From contig NC_135375.1 of NCBI RefSeq assembly GCF_049243985.1, positions 23,064,490 to 23,128,489 of the forward strand: a stretch of 64,000 nucleotides of DNA. Reading direction: 5' to 3'. The notes beneath the pieces were generated by a model, which worked only from the letters and a program-made list of their open reading frames with translations, had not been told where the DNA came from and did not search any database. Below are positions 10,649 to 22,448 of the stretch, one piece after another. This DNA is from Paroedura picta. Taxonomy: Eukaryota > Chordata > Lepidosauria > Squamata > Gekkonidae. Numbering within the stretch: position 1 is the stretch's first letter; every line of letters starts with the position of its first letter. A program made the translations under genes and the position numbers.

Positions 10649-13247
10649 CAAGTTTTAGCTACTCCTGTGCCGGCAACAGCCACAAGCGCTTTGGGGCATG
10701 TGGTCGTGGAGGTAGGTACTTGAGCTTCATTTCTTTTATTAACCAATCCAGTCAAGTGAATCTAATTAGCTTCTCTTTTTCAGTTCCTTCTGCATATTAA
10801 GCAACGGCACCATCAACCGAGATAAGCAGCAGTAGGGAGCATATTTACAAGCACTAAATTCAATCTTACAAGGTTTCCAGATTCTAGTCTGGGACGGAGA
10901 TTACAGAAGATGAGACATGTGGCAATGATTGAGCATCACCTGTAGTGGAGCGCCTGGCAAAGAACGAAGTGGTAGTAGTGAGGGGGATAGGAAACTTGAT
11001 AGCTGAGGACGCCAAGGTGAATTCACCTAGATGGCATGATAAATCTTCCTTGACATCCTGCAATTTCAAATAGAGCTTATTAAAGAAAATCCTTGATGAC
11101 CAGAAAGCTGACCTTTTCAAATGCTTCATCAGGATTATAAAATACTGACAGTTTTTTTCGTGGTGCAGCTTCTCTGAGCAAAACTCAAGAGCCACCTGCT
11201 GTGCAAAACCATGCTGCTCTCACCAATGACTGCGGCATGCAACTTGCCCTAAGGCATACAGGTTGGGGTTGCCAACTGAGAATCCCCTGGGATTACAGCT
11301 GACCTCCAGGTAATGAAGATCAGTCCACCTGGAGAGAATAGCTGCGTTGGAAGGTGGACTCTATGGCACTGTGCCTCACTGAAATCCCTCTCCTCTCCAA
11401 GTCCTACCCTTCTCAGGCTCCATCCCCAAAATCTCCAGGTACTTCCCAACCCAAAGCTGCCAACCCTAGTGCCGGAACATACTAGCAAATGAAAGGAATC
11501 AATTTTTTTTTCTTGCACAAGTCCATCTCTTCTATGCATGGGCCTGTTTGAGTCTGATCCACTCATTACATGTTTAGGTGTACATCCCAAAAGTATGTAA
11601 TTAAGATTTTTAAGTGCATACCTAAAGTTCAACATATTTATAGAAAAAGAAACCTGGGAATAGTTGAAGGAGAAGAGACACTCGGAGAGAGTCAGGATTC
11701 AGTGATTTCTTGTGAAGTATTCATTTGGCACAAAAAAATTAGGATTTGCTACCGTGTAGTGTCTGCACAGAATACTTCACATCTGTTATCAAGCAAGAAC
11801 GCCCTCCGAGCTGCATCTAAGCTGGGAACAAGACTCTGATCATTATACAGACCTTTTGTTTACATGCGTTTTGTGGTCTCTTCTGCATCACCCCTCATAT
11901 AGGTCCTTGTTGCTCCCCATAACCTATTGCTGTCTGAAAGTCATGCCCATTCTGCATCCTACAGTGAGCTGATCCTGTTCTGAGTGCTGAGGAATATGGC
12001 CACAGCTACTCCATAACACAAAAGTCTCCAGTTTATTCTATTCTCTTAAACTTTGCTTTTCTAAGTTGATTTTTAATCTATGAAGCAATTCACTAGGGTC
12101 TTACCGCAGCAAGGTTTGATACGTAGCATCTACAACTGCTCTTCAAGAAATAAAACTGTATGCAAGATGAAATCCCTGAATTAAAAAAATGCATATTTTT
12201 AGAAGTTTTAAATACTGAATATTTTAACAACTCTTATTTTGCATTGACCAACAAAACATTTGGCACATCAGTGTTTAGTTGCCACAGACAAGTTTCTGCC
12301 TCCCTTCTTTTGTTATATGATCTAATTAAGGGATGTTTGACACTCCTCAGGGGATGGTCCTAGAACTGCTAATGTCTGATCACAATCTAAAATGTCAAGA
12401 GAACCATGGCTGGGTATTTCTCAATAATATGCACTGTTGAATTTGCACTGCCCTTAGAGCCTAAATGGTGCCAGCATCTTCACTATGACAACTAAGGAGT
12501 TTGCAGGAATATAAATAGTGAAGAGTGACTGAGTTGAATCTATACTGCAGAGGAGACCGAAGCAGAAACAACCCTAGAAACCACTAACACATATCTAGCA
12601 TCATGAGCTGTACAGAAGAAGGGTATAAGAAGCTTCCCGTTTGATCCACTCTTTGTATTGGCCTTACAAGACACATTTCTGTTGAGATTAGAGGACTGCC
12701 ACTTCCTTTCCTTTCCAGGAACCTGCCCACCTCCCCAACCCAGTTCTATATCCTCCAAGGCTAGAGAGTGTAGGAACCAGAAAAAAAAGTATCTAACTTT
12801 TTTGTGAAGGCAGAACTGAAAAGCCTGTGGCTGATTCAGCCACTATGGAATGCAGAGAGAGGAATGTTGATAGGAATAGCAGTTTCAGAGACTGGTCTGC
12901 AGTAGGCAAGAAGCACCCTAGAGACACAACTAGAGTTTCAGGGGACAACCTTTTGACAGTCAAAGCTGTCTGATGAAATCTGAAAATCTTGCTGTCTCTA
13001 GAAGGCTATTGGACTCAAGCCTAGGGATAGCGCTTTTTACCTTTCTCACAAAACAGATCTATTTGGGAATCAACAAAAGAACTGGTCTACAGAAGAAGAT
13101 TCTAATGACTGTGCTAAACCGTAATATTATCTTGTGCAGGAGGCCTCAGGGAATTGCAGCCATAATAAGCAATGTGGTTTCAGGTTAGACCCGAGAAAAC
13201 CCGAGGGCATTGTTTCAGCGAGGCACACACAGCCATCCGCAATGTCC
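10649..13247. other. TMEM267 3' flank, no gene recognised
   Basis: Includes the possible TMEM267 3' UTR. A 103-codon minus frame at 10884-11195 has no recognisable domain and is not called. Confidence 0.35.
12032..12037 (-). terminator. Candidate polyadenylation signal for TMEM267
   Basis: AATAAA on the minus strand about 1.2 kb past the TMEM267 stop. Several AT-rich alternatives exist further left, so this is only a candidate. Confidence 0.25.
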
Positions 13248-13583
13248 TTAGACATCAATATGAATCCCATGTTTGATAGACAACAGTTCCCTGGTTCCAG
13301 TTAAATACATAATAAAGGAACAGAAATGAGGTAAAGATGCCGTGATTGCCACATAAAGCCAGTAGGGCAACGGCACAGTCTTTCCAAACGGACAGATCCA
13401 CAAGCCGTGACGAATGCCATCTCGAACGTGATGCGAAGTCCAGGATATAAACAGCATCCAGGGTAGAAAACACCACGAATCCTTCAACTTGAAAAGATGC
13501 ATAATAAACTTCAGCATCAGACACACAACTGGAATCACAGTAGAACAGTGAAGAAATGGTCTTTGTGGGAGCGTCAGAGCAGC
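13248..13583 (-). CDS. TMEM267: TMEM267 coding exon 2 (last)
   Basis: Encodes residues 105-215 and the stop, from [10 protein letters not shown] to HGIHIDV. The acceptor is TTTTCCTCAG|GCTGCT. It holds the FLHCS and [11 protein letters not shown] motifs. An open frame continues upstream of the acceptor, but only the part from 13583 down matches the family. Confidence 0.95.
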   Translation of the reverse strand, partial: AALTLPQRPFLHCSTVIPVVCLMLKFIMHLFKLKDSWCFLPWMLFISWTSHHVRDGIRHGLWICPFGKTVPLPYWLYVAITASLPHFCSFIMYLTGTRELLSIKHGIHIDV

Positions 13584-16500
13584 CTGAGGAAAAGAAAAAC
13601 ACAGAGTGCCATTGCGTTGGAAGGAAAAATAGTTCCTTGGCCACTTTATCAATCTGCACGGACACCTTAACTACTGCTTTGTAGGATCTGGGAGTGCTGC
13701 CCACAGTTAAGAATTCAAACGCCGAGTGTTGCTTGTTAATGCTACTTTGAGCTGTAAAGAACTCATTTTCCCCTTTGTCTAAGAGTGGAAATACTGAGAT
13801 TTGTAAGAAAACACAGCTTCCCTCACCCACCTGATTGGCTACATAGCCTTTTCGTCCACATAAATTTCTAGCGCAGGAAGTATTTCTTGTCTGAAACCCC
13901 CACCCCCTCCTCACCTCCCTGTTTGCGTGGATTAGCTTGTGCTCTGGTAGTGGATAGAATTACTCTCCTCCACTTAGAGGAGACAACTGTGAGAAACAAA
14001 CGCTGTTGGAAGAATCCCTGCTGGCATTTGAGTCTGTGCCTTGGAATACCCAATAAATGTTTTAAAATTTGCTCTTGTCTGGAGTTGATCTTTAAATAAG
14101 GAGGAAATACATACATCTCACAAGAAAAACTGAAACAATCCAAAAGATTAACTTAGCATATTTGGGATTAAAGGGTCGAGAAGGTGTCAAGATAAAGGAC
14201 TCCAGGCAAATAGCATATGTCATTATATTCTTTTGTGAAATGCGCCATCTACTGGCAATAGATGAGACATAACAGTATCAATGTCATCTGGTTTAAAATC
14301 ATATACATTTCAGAGAGCCCATGTACACAATTCTACTTACAAAAAAAACTTCCCCTCTTTTTAAAACCAGTCACCCTTACAAAAAGGAGGAAATTAACCA
14401 CAGAGGAGAAACCCATTGTCTTTTTAGAAAGACAATGAAATTCAAAAAGTAAATTTCATTTCTATCAATTTATCCAATTGCCTTTTTATCAACTGTAAAT
14501 CCATCATGATTGAACACGGATGGTCTCATAACAATAAGCCTCATCTAAATTCCATATCTAAGGGCCTTATCAATCCTGAACTAGCATATTAAAACTGTGA
14601 TCCTTAAACCAACTGCTTTGAAACAAGTCTACTCTGTCTCCGTCTACATTCTGGCGGGCCAAGAATAGAGATGCAACCAAATCAGCTTATGCTGTAAGAA
14701 CACACAGTTCTGTTGGCTTACGAAATCTATCTGTAGCAAGCGCATCGAAATAAGTAGGATGAGGACCCCCTCTCCAGTAATTATACCTGATCACAATTTT
14801 TTTCGGTTAACCTGATGCCTTTTACTCATCACTACGCCCTTGTTTCTCCTGACTCTTCATGGGCAGGCAGACTAGCGCCACAGGAGTCACGGATGTCCCC
14901 CACCCAGTGTCACGAGGCAAGGTATATAACATTAGCCACCAGTGGAAACCATCAGTTTCTAAGTAAGGAGGGATTTGGGGGGGGGGGTCCCACATTTCTG
15001 TGTCTTCGAAAAGGCAGAAATGAAAGTGCAGAGATGGATTTAGCTGTGCCTACAAGGCTTTCATGAACCTTCCCAAAGCACAGATGCTCTGCTGAAGGAT
15101 CGACAAGCCAATTTCTATTTGGGGGCTGTCAGTCTTGTCCGTAACTGATAAGAGTTTCTGTGTGTTATGTCCTATCAAGTCACTTTTGACTTATGCTGAC
15201 CCCAAATGTCCTACCATTAACAGCCTTGCTCAGGTCTTGCCAAGTATTAAGATTGTGGTAAAAGAGAGCAATGTATCTGTGTACGTTCTGATAGCAATCA
15301 GCAAATGGTAATCTCCTTTCAGGTGCCCTCATGATGGGGACAGAGAGCGGGTGGGGGGTGATAATACAGGTAACATGACTATGTCTATGTAGGATTGCCA
15401 ATGGTGCACAAGGGATGAAGCAGCTGAATGGCTTCCCATGGCCCCCTCTCCATGGCTGCCGCCGAGAGAGATGAACCAAGCAAATGAATATGAGGAGGTG
15501 TGATGACAGGGTGAAACAGTCACAATTAATAGTATCTTGGAGCCTCAAGTCGATTGTTCATGCGTCAGTCACCAACACACTCTCAGGCATATTCATGGCA
15601 CTTCTCGGTGTTTTTCCCGAGGGACCATAATGAGGGAAAATCACAATACAACAAAAAAGAAAGGAGAGTGGTTGTAGTCTCTGGAGGACTCCTAGCCTAT
15701 GACATGTTCCCCTTTTCATCCCCTCACCACCCCACCTAACCCATTCAAAAGACCCAGAATCCTAAGACCAGTGCTCAAGGGATCTTACATGGAGCTGGAG
15801 CCAAAAGGGCCTGTCCCACAGCAGACTCCCTGTCCTATGGTGGCCCAGAGGGGGCAAACAATGCTCTAGTTGGCTTTGCAGTGCTGTGAAGTGGACCAGG
15901 GTATTTATTTTCTCTTTGCAGGAAGGTGGGATTACATGGAACACAATCTCACCTTCCTGCATAATAAAGACACACACCCCCCCACATGGAACTAAGACAC
16001 TGATGTATTGTTTCCTTGGGGGGACACATTTCAGCGGGGCACCATTTCCTGCTGAAATGTGGACAGAGACTGCTGCGGAGCATGTTGCTCCGCAGAGATC
16101 CACATATGGCAACCCAGTGCAGCTGCCACAGTGTGAAATCAGCCAGACTGTCACATTCTCTGAGAAGGAGAAGGCGGCTTGTAGTCTAAGCTCAATAATT
16201 CTTCCTCGGTAGGGTGGGGTGTTGGAGAGAACAGCTGGGATTCTTTCCCCTACATTTTATCGTGACAAACATGGGTTAGGCTGCAAGTTGGTAAGAAATC
16301 TGTGAAGACCAAATGAGCATTTTAGGTGCGCAGGAGTTTGACCCTAGATCATCCCACTTTAATCCACTACTGTCCAACTTCACCACTTACAGGAGGAATT
16401 ACATGGTAAATAATTTGCAAGGTTATTTTAAAGGTGGTGTGGAGAACACAACACCCATTGATAGGACTTTGTGTTATATATGAGTTATTAGAATATTCAG

Positions 16501-18170
16501 AAACACTTATTTTAATCCTTACTAAAGCTTTAGTTGAAACTAGTTCACAGAAAACTGTGTATCAGATGCAACATTAAAAATGGAAACTGTGATCATGTCC
16601 ATACTATTATTTTAAGAGTTGTTTTTATACTCCTTTTCACTACCTGAAGGGGTCTCAAATCAGCTTACAATTGCCTTTCCTTCCTCTCCCCACTATAGAC
16701 ACTCTGTGAAGCAACTGGGGCTGAGAGAGCTCTGCCAAGATTGTTCTGTGAGAACAGTACTATCAGGACTGTGACTAGCCCAAGGTCAACCATTTGGCTG
16801 CAAGTGGAGGAGCAGGGAATCAGCTCGACAGATTGGAGGCTGCTGCTCTTAACCACTATACAAGTTCTTCACACAACATTTGAAATAATGTCACAGAAAT
16901 GCCACCTGCAGGATGTAATATTAACAGATGGCTTCTATAGTTGCTCTATTGCAGTTGGGATCCTATGTATGGTTTTATGAGTTACAGAGCCAAAAAACAG
17001 AGAAGACCACAAAGAATTGGGGGAGGGGGGTAAAAGAAAAAAAATCCTTTATTCTTGTCCCCTATTTCCTTCTATTGTAGTCTATAGCCAAGGGGCTGGA
17101 GTGCTGGTGGGTAGGGAGCTCTTCCGCCAGGCATTTGGTTGAGACCAGGCACAACCAACAGCAAATGAAGGGCCCCTGCTCCCCTCCCTCTCAGAACTCC
17201 ACCAGAGTGCTCTGGACCTGCTTGTGCTGTTTATTGTATCATTGTTTACACTGTTTATTATTACAACTACCTGTTATTAATATTGTATGGTTATTCATGT
17301 GTTATTGTTTTAGGTATCGTTCATAAGTTCCATGTAAACCGCCCTGAGCCCCCGGGAAGGGTGGTATATAAATCAAATAAATAAATAAATAGGAACCAGG
17401 AAAAGGAGACAGGGTTTTCAGGAAACAAGGAAATAGTGCGGGATAGGAAAATGAGATGCCCCCAATAAGCTTGAGGGTCCTCTGCTTGTTAAATTCTATC
17501 GATTTCAATAGGAGAGAATTCATCTCACGCAAAATTCTTTCCTATGGGAATCCATGGGAACTTAAAATAATTTTGGTTTAAAGTGAGCTGATGTACCTGG
17601 TATACATAACTCAGCATAAATCCTTGAACAGACATAAATAGGAATCTAAGCAGACATGCTTATATCTGGTCTCTTCATGTATAAACCCACACGAATCTCA
17701 CAGTTCTAACTTTTGTTCTAATACAAACTGTTCATAGACTTCCCCCTCAAAAACCTCTGTGCAACATTAAACTTCAATATTTCTAACAGCCTTTAGAGTG
17801 AACAACGGCACAGAAATATTCAGTGTTGTATAGATCATGAGGTTGTGGTTCTGCTTACCTTTAACGACAATGAACCAGCTAGGATGAAGTGATCCACATC
17901 AATCACAGAGGAGAGGAAACCAGCGAAAATCACTTCCCAAAAGTCACTTTTCTTCTTGAGTCCATTCACTATTGCCCAAGACCACAAACCAACAACACCA
18001 TGCACAGTGTTATCAGAGAGTGCCCGCAACCAGTAATTTTGCTGAATGAAAGAAAACTGTAGAAATCTATCTGCTGCAAAGCAGAAAATCCCCAATCCTA
18101 GGCTTGAAACAACAGAAGCCGTGCTGAATGACTGGAGAAGAGCATGGGCTTTTTCAGTCTCAGATGCCAT
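13248..18170 (-). CDS. TMEM267: TMEM267, multi-pass membrane protein (2 coding exons)
   Basis: Two coding exons join in phase 0 to give 215 residues, the length I recall for human TMEM267, with close similarity throughout (start MASETEK, end KHGIHIDV). Function is not established. The protein has several hydrophobic segments and conserved polar motifs: DNTVHG (about 53-58), DVDH (91-94), FLHCS (114-118) and [11 protein letters not shown] (154-164). This spacing of D-x-D-H and H/D motifs resembles the YdjM-type membrane-associated putative hydrolases; that link is inference. The ATG at 18170 is chosen because it matches the mammalian start and has G at -3 and +4. An in-frame ATG four codons upstream (18182) would add MLLA. 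The donor is GTAAGC and the acceptor TTTTCCTCAG. The intron is about 4.3 kb and carries SINE, L2 and other repeat copies. Order TMEM267-C5orf34-PAIP1, all on one strand, matches human 5p12. No disruption is seen. Confidence 0.95.
15918..16095. repeat. Cluster of three hairpins in the TMEM267 intron
   Basis: Stems: 15918-15933 with 15945-15960 (16 bases, one mismatch), 16026-16035 with 16051-16060, and 16073-16082 with 16086-16095 (CTGCGGAGCA). Family unknown. Confidence 0.5.
16612..16865 (-). repeat. CORE/MIR-like tRNA SINE (in TMEM267 intron)
   Basis: Diverged copy: complement has a GTGGTTAAGAGC head, the core GGTTGACCTTGGGC and tail TAGTGAAAAGGAGTATAA. Confidence 0.78.
17110..17392 (+). 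repeat. L2 LINE 3' end (in TMEM267 intron)
   Basis: TCTTCCGCCAGGCATTTGG start and terminal CCGCCCTGAGCCCCCGGGAA, GGTGGTATATAAATC, then (AAAT)n. Confidence 0.78.
17859..18170 (-). CDS. TMEM267: TMEM267 coding exon 1
   Basis: Encodes residues 1-104, from MASETEK to AGSLSLK, ending phase 0 at AAAG|GTAAGC. The exon probably begins about 16 bases upstream of the ATG, after a TATATAG acceptor near 18187. Confidence 0.94.
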
Positions 18171-19044
18171 AGCAAGCAACATGTCTCTATATACAAAATG
18201 CTATCAGGGTACATATGGCCCATCGTCTGTTAAGTCTTCAGTCATTCTGTAATTACCAGAGAGAAAATGTAATGACAGCATTTATCAGCATGGAAAATCC
18301 ATCTTTAAAAGAGCAAAGTGATGACAGCCCCCCCCCCCAATAAATAAGACCATTCTATAAAAAAGAATATCACACTGTAGCTCTTGCTGTTCCAAGGACA
18401 ATTAAGATCAGCACACAGAGTTATCAAAATAATCTGGTTTTGCAATATTAGCCTCAGAGATCAACATTTTGTATTAAGATAATACAAATGTGAGGCACAT
18501 TTAACCTTGGATGTTAACTAGCAAGTAACCTCTAAACCAATTTTTCTTCAGCAGCCACGTTGTACCAAACAAACCAGAGAAAGCCTTCAAAAATTATATT
18601 CAGAGCTACAGTGCAATCCAAAAGAGTGCATGTGAAAATGGATTCTTGAGAGCATTTGATCATTAGTTGGTGATGTGGATAAATTTCATAATCAATGCTC
18701 CATAATCAAATGTTTGGCCCAAAGGGCATCTCAGCTGAATGGAGCTGATGGGGACAGGGACACTGGTAGGCACATTTGGAAGTATGCTGTCTAGAGACTG
18801 AATGAGGAGTTATAGTTTTGCAATTTCATAAACCTTGCTAACAATCAATAAGAGAGAGGCATTGGGCTTTGCAGCTGACAGAAACTGAAGGAGGATGTTA
18901 GATTTGCTAATGTAAAACTGTAAAACCCAGAGGACAAGGTTTGCAGTGGAGCTTGGAGATCGTTTGGGATTACAAACTGGGATTATAGGTCAATTGTGAT
19001 GGAGAAAATGGCCATCCCACTAAAGTCACACCTCCCCCCCTCAC

Positions 19045-19310
19045 CATCATAAGAACATAAGAAGAGCCTTGCTGGATCACACCAGTGATCCATCTAGTCC
19101 AGCCTCCTGCCTCACACAGCAGCCAACCAGTTCCTCTGTAGGGCATAGAGGTCAAGGCCTTCCCATGATGTTGCCTCCTGGCTCTGAGATTCAGAGGTTC
19201 AGTGTCTCTGAACATGCAAGTTCTCATCAGTCACTGTTGCTAGTACACACTGACAGACTTATCCTCCATGAATCTATCTAATCCCCCCTCTTAAAGCTGT
19301 CTACATGTTT
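19045..19310 (-). repeat. CR1-family LINE 3' end
   Basis: Begins AAGAACATAAGAAGAGCCTT, then GATCCATCTAGTCCAGCCTC, the 3' end of the CR1 group also present at 56413. Confidence 0.75.
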
Positions 19311-19329
19311 GGCCATTACTAGAGAAAAG

Positions 19330-19570
19330 CTGGTTTATTGTGTCGGCTTTTTACTACCCAAAGAAGTCCCAAAGTGGCTTACAATCACCTACCCTTCCTC
19401 TAACCACAACAGATGACCTGTGAGATAGGTGAGGCTGAGAAAGCTCTGAGAGAACTGCAACTGGCCCAACGTCACCCAGCTGGCTGCATGTGGAACAGCG
19501 GGGAATCAAACCTGCTTCTCCAGGTTAGAGACCACAGCTGTTAACCACTGCACACACTGGTTCTGTGGCA
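19330..19570 (-). repeat. CORE/MIR-like tRNA SINE
   Basis: Complement carries GTGGTTAACAGC, the core CAGCTGGGTGACGTTGGGC and the AAAGCCGACACAATAA tail. Confidence 0.78.
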
Positions 19571-19871
19571 TCCTAGTCCACATTTTAATCACTCTCCCAG
19601 CTCTATATCTCAGTAATCAAAACCTTGGGAAGCTACCTCTATTCAGAAGAGAGACTGCCGGCCAGAATAGGCCCAAGCCAGTTTTGCCTTATTTTATAAA
19701 CTGGGGCCTCGACACTATCAATCTTGCAGATTACGGTGTGGCCCAAAATTGCACTTCTAGAGGCAGGGAAGCTTTTGACAGCTTGATGGAGATTTTACGG
19801 AGTTGCTTAGGGAACATTCATGCCTTATGCCTTATGCCACAAGGAGGTCTACCGCCAGGTATTGGGGAAAT

Positions 19872-20009
19872 AGCTGTGGTCCTCCAGATGTCCATGGACA
19901 GATGTCCATGGACTACAATTCCCATGAGCCCCTGCCAGCGTTTGCTGGCAGGGACTCATGGGGATTGCAGTCCATGGACATCTGGAGGGCCACAGGTTGA
20001 CTACCCCTG
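19872..20009. mobile_element. Palindromic hAT MITE, copy 4 (left end lost)
   Basis: Left terminal bases are missing, and a 14-base piece near 19888-19914 is duplicated in tandem. The right arm ends GACTACCCCTG. Lies about 200 bases from the TMEM267 CpG island. Confidence 0.88.
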
Positions 20010-20189
20010 CACTAAAGCTTAGACTGGGCCTTAAAACGCGGCCGGTCTTCAAGGTACCCCTGTGCATTTTCGCTGTAACAGACAACGCCACTGCCATGGT
20101 TTCCACTGCTCCTAGACGTATCCCTTCTGCTAATAAAGAATTGGGGGGGGGGGTAGAGGGGGAAGCTTCCCCTGTTGAATCCCTGCCTA

Positions 20190-20700
20190 TCAGACCGCGG
20201 CTGAAAAACACAGGAGGAAGAGAAGGGACCCGTACGCGGCGGAAGGAGCCAATGCCTGACCTCTCCCGCCTGCCCCCCCCCTCTGGGCGCCCCCCTGCCC
20301 CTGCCCCCGCCCCCATCCAAGACACCCCGACCCCAATCTCCTCAGACTCCCCCTCCCGGTCCCTCCGCGCCCATCCGGGTCTTGGCGCAGCATCCTCCCC
20401 CATCGGCTCCCCCAACCGTCCCCCTCACCTCTGGAACGCCGCTCGAGGCTGACAGAGAGAGAGAGCGAGAGCGAGAGAGAGTGCCCGCGCGGTAGCCCCG
20501 CCCACCGGCGCGCGCAGAGCATTCTGGGCCGCTCTTTTGTCTCAGAGGCGGGCTCGGCCCTGGGCTGCTGCTGCTGCTGGCGAAGGGCGGCCGCTTCAGC
20601 TGCCCGGGTTTGTTTGCCAGTATGAAGCGCACGGGCGCAATGCCAGGCGGAGCCCGGCCTGTTACAAGAAACGACGCCCTTAGGTAGCTTCTCCATACAC
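20190..20700 (-). promoter_or_regulatory. CpG-island promoter of TMEM267
   Basis: A GC- and CpG-dense block contrasts with the AT-rich flanks and holds the TMEM267 first-exon donor, a GA/GAGC simple repeat (about 20451-20482) and GC-box-like tracts. No TATA box is evident. The open frames on both strands here are by-products of base composition. Confidence 0.75.
20429..20560 (-). other. TMEM267: Probable 5' non-coding exon of TMEM267
   Basis: Inside the CpG island a consensus-like minus-strand donor (CCAGAG|GTGAGG) ends at 20429. No coding frame belongs to TMEM267 here, and the coding exon has an acceptor just upstream of its ATG, so a non-coding first exon is needed. The upstream limit (transcription start) is a guess. 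Confidence 0.55.
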
Positions 20701-21261
20701 CAGGCGCTTTCTCAGCCAGGGGTTCCCGAACGGGTTTGTTTGTTTGTTTTTCTATACCGCCCATTTCTTTGCAGCTCTGGGCGCTTTACACTGAACATTA
20801 TGTAACTTACGTGGAACATTATACAGACTATAACATCAAACCAACTTTCAATAAAGCATCAAAAAATTACATCATGCAAAAGGTACTCAAAAAAAGCATT
20901 CAGAATCTGTTTTGAGGTCAATGATGCTTTTGCAGTTTTGAAGAGTCATATTAGCTTGCACAATTTCAGTGTGATTTATTACTTAAATAAATGGTGGGAG
21001 CGCATCTATTTATAGATATAGATATAGACTAAGGTGACCAGATTTTAACATTGGTAAAGCGGGACACCATTGACAGGGGGAGTTCGTGATTAAAAATGTG
21101 GTCTATACGGAGCAACAAAAAGTTTCATAGAATGCATAGAACACAAAAATAGTATTGTAATATATATTTTTTAATTTCAACATACGTACAATTTGCCAAG
21201 TGCCTCCAGATGTCCTTCCAAAAGTGGGACAATCTGGTCACCTTAATATAGATAGATATGT

Positions 21262-21465
21262 GGTCGTGTTGACCCCCCCCCCCCGGCCAGTGGTGGGCCT
21301 GGAGAGTGGGAAGGGGAGTTATCTTGTGTGGGCATGTACACAGCTATGCTTCCTGCCCTTTCCCACTGTATCCTGCGTGATTGCACCGCTTCTGGGGTTT
21401 CTCCAAGCCTGAATAACGTTTCAGGGGTTTCTCAGTGGTAAAAAACAGCTGAGAAAGGCTGCTGT
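21262..21465. mobile_element. hAT-like element, CTTTCTCAACC family, right part
   Basis: Shares GTGGGCCTGGAGAGTGGGAA and GTTTCTCAGTGGTAAAAAAC with the 5170 element; left end absent. Confidence 0.6.
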
Positions 21466-21751
21466 AGATGAAGGGGCTCCAAAGTTCCACCAAAGGGGAT
21501 TCAGAATTAATTCCAGGTGGAACAAAATTTGAGCATGGAAGTCCCTTATTGGGGTTGCCAGCTCTGGGTAGGGAAAGGCTTGTTGATTTGGGGGGTGGAG
21601 CCGGGAGAGGGCAGGGAAGGGCCTCACTGGTATAATGCTAAGGAGTCCCCCTTCTAAACCAGCCATCTTCTCCAGGGGAACTGATCTCATTGGTAGATTG
21701 CCAACTCTGGGTTGATAAATACCTGCTGGTCCTGTTCTGCACACCTTAGAT

Positions 21752-21887
21752 CAAGGGTAGTCAAACTGCGGCCCTCCAGATGTCCATGGACTACAATTCC
21801 CAGGAGCCCCTGCCAGCAAATGCTGGCAGGGGCTCCTGGGAATTGTAGTCCATGGACATCTGGAGGGCCGCAGTTTGACTACCCCTG
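21752..21887. mobile_element. Palindromic hAT MITE, copy 5
   Basis: Near-perfect palindrome with perfect duplication CCTTAGAT (21744-21751 and 21888-21895). Confidence 0.95.
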
Positions 21888-22173
21888 CCTTAGATAATGC
21901 AATTTAAGTGTGCTTTTGCAGTTGGATTTTCTTCTGTGGAACAGGAAAATCTAAAGTGCACTGAAAGTGAATTATCTAACATTTGCAGAATCGAGACTTT
22001 GATGGTGGAGGCAGGTGTAGATGAGAATGGGACAAGGAGTGACCTCAGTGGAGTACAATGATATTGAGATCATCCATTTTCTTCAGGGGAACTCATCTTT
22101 CTAGTCTTGAGATGAGCTGTAATTCCAAGGGATCCCCAAGTCCCACCTGGGGACCGGCATCCCTGTCCCTTAA

Positions 22174-22448
22174 AAGGTAAAGGTATCCCCTGTGCAAGCA
22201 CCGAGTCATGTCTGACCCTTGGGGTGACGCCCTCTAGCGTTTTCATGGCAGACTCAATACGGGGTGGTTTGCCAGTGCCTTCCCCAGTCATTACCATTTA
22301 CCCCCCAGCAAGCTGGGTACTCATTTTACCGACCTCGGAAGGATGGAAGGCTGAGTCAACCTTGAGCCGGCTGCTGGGATCGAACTCCCAGCCTCATGGG
22401 CAAAGCTTTCAGACGGCTGCCTTACCACTCTGCGCCACAAGAGGCTCT
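22174..22448 (-). repeat. Sauria SINE, copy 2, young
   Basis: Full-length copy. Bounded by a perfect 14-base duplication TCCCTGTCCCTTAA (22160-22173 and 22449-22462), so insertion is recent. Confidence 0.92.

Noticed and set aside
10884-11195. 103-codon minus-strand frame
   Set aside because: No domain, no splice context and no similarity to CCL28 or another expected neighbour.
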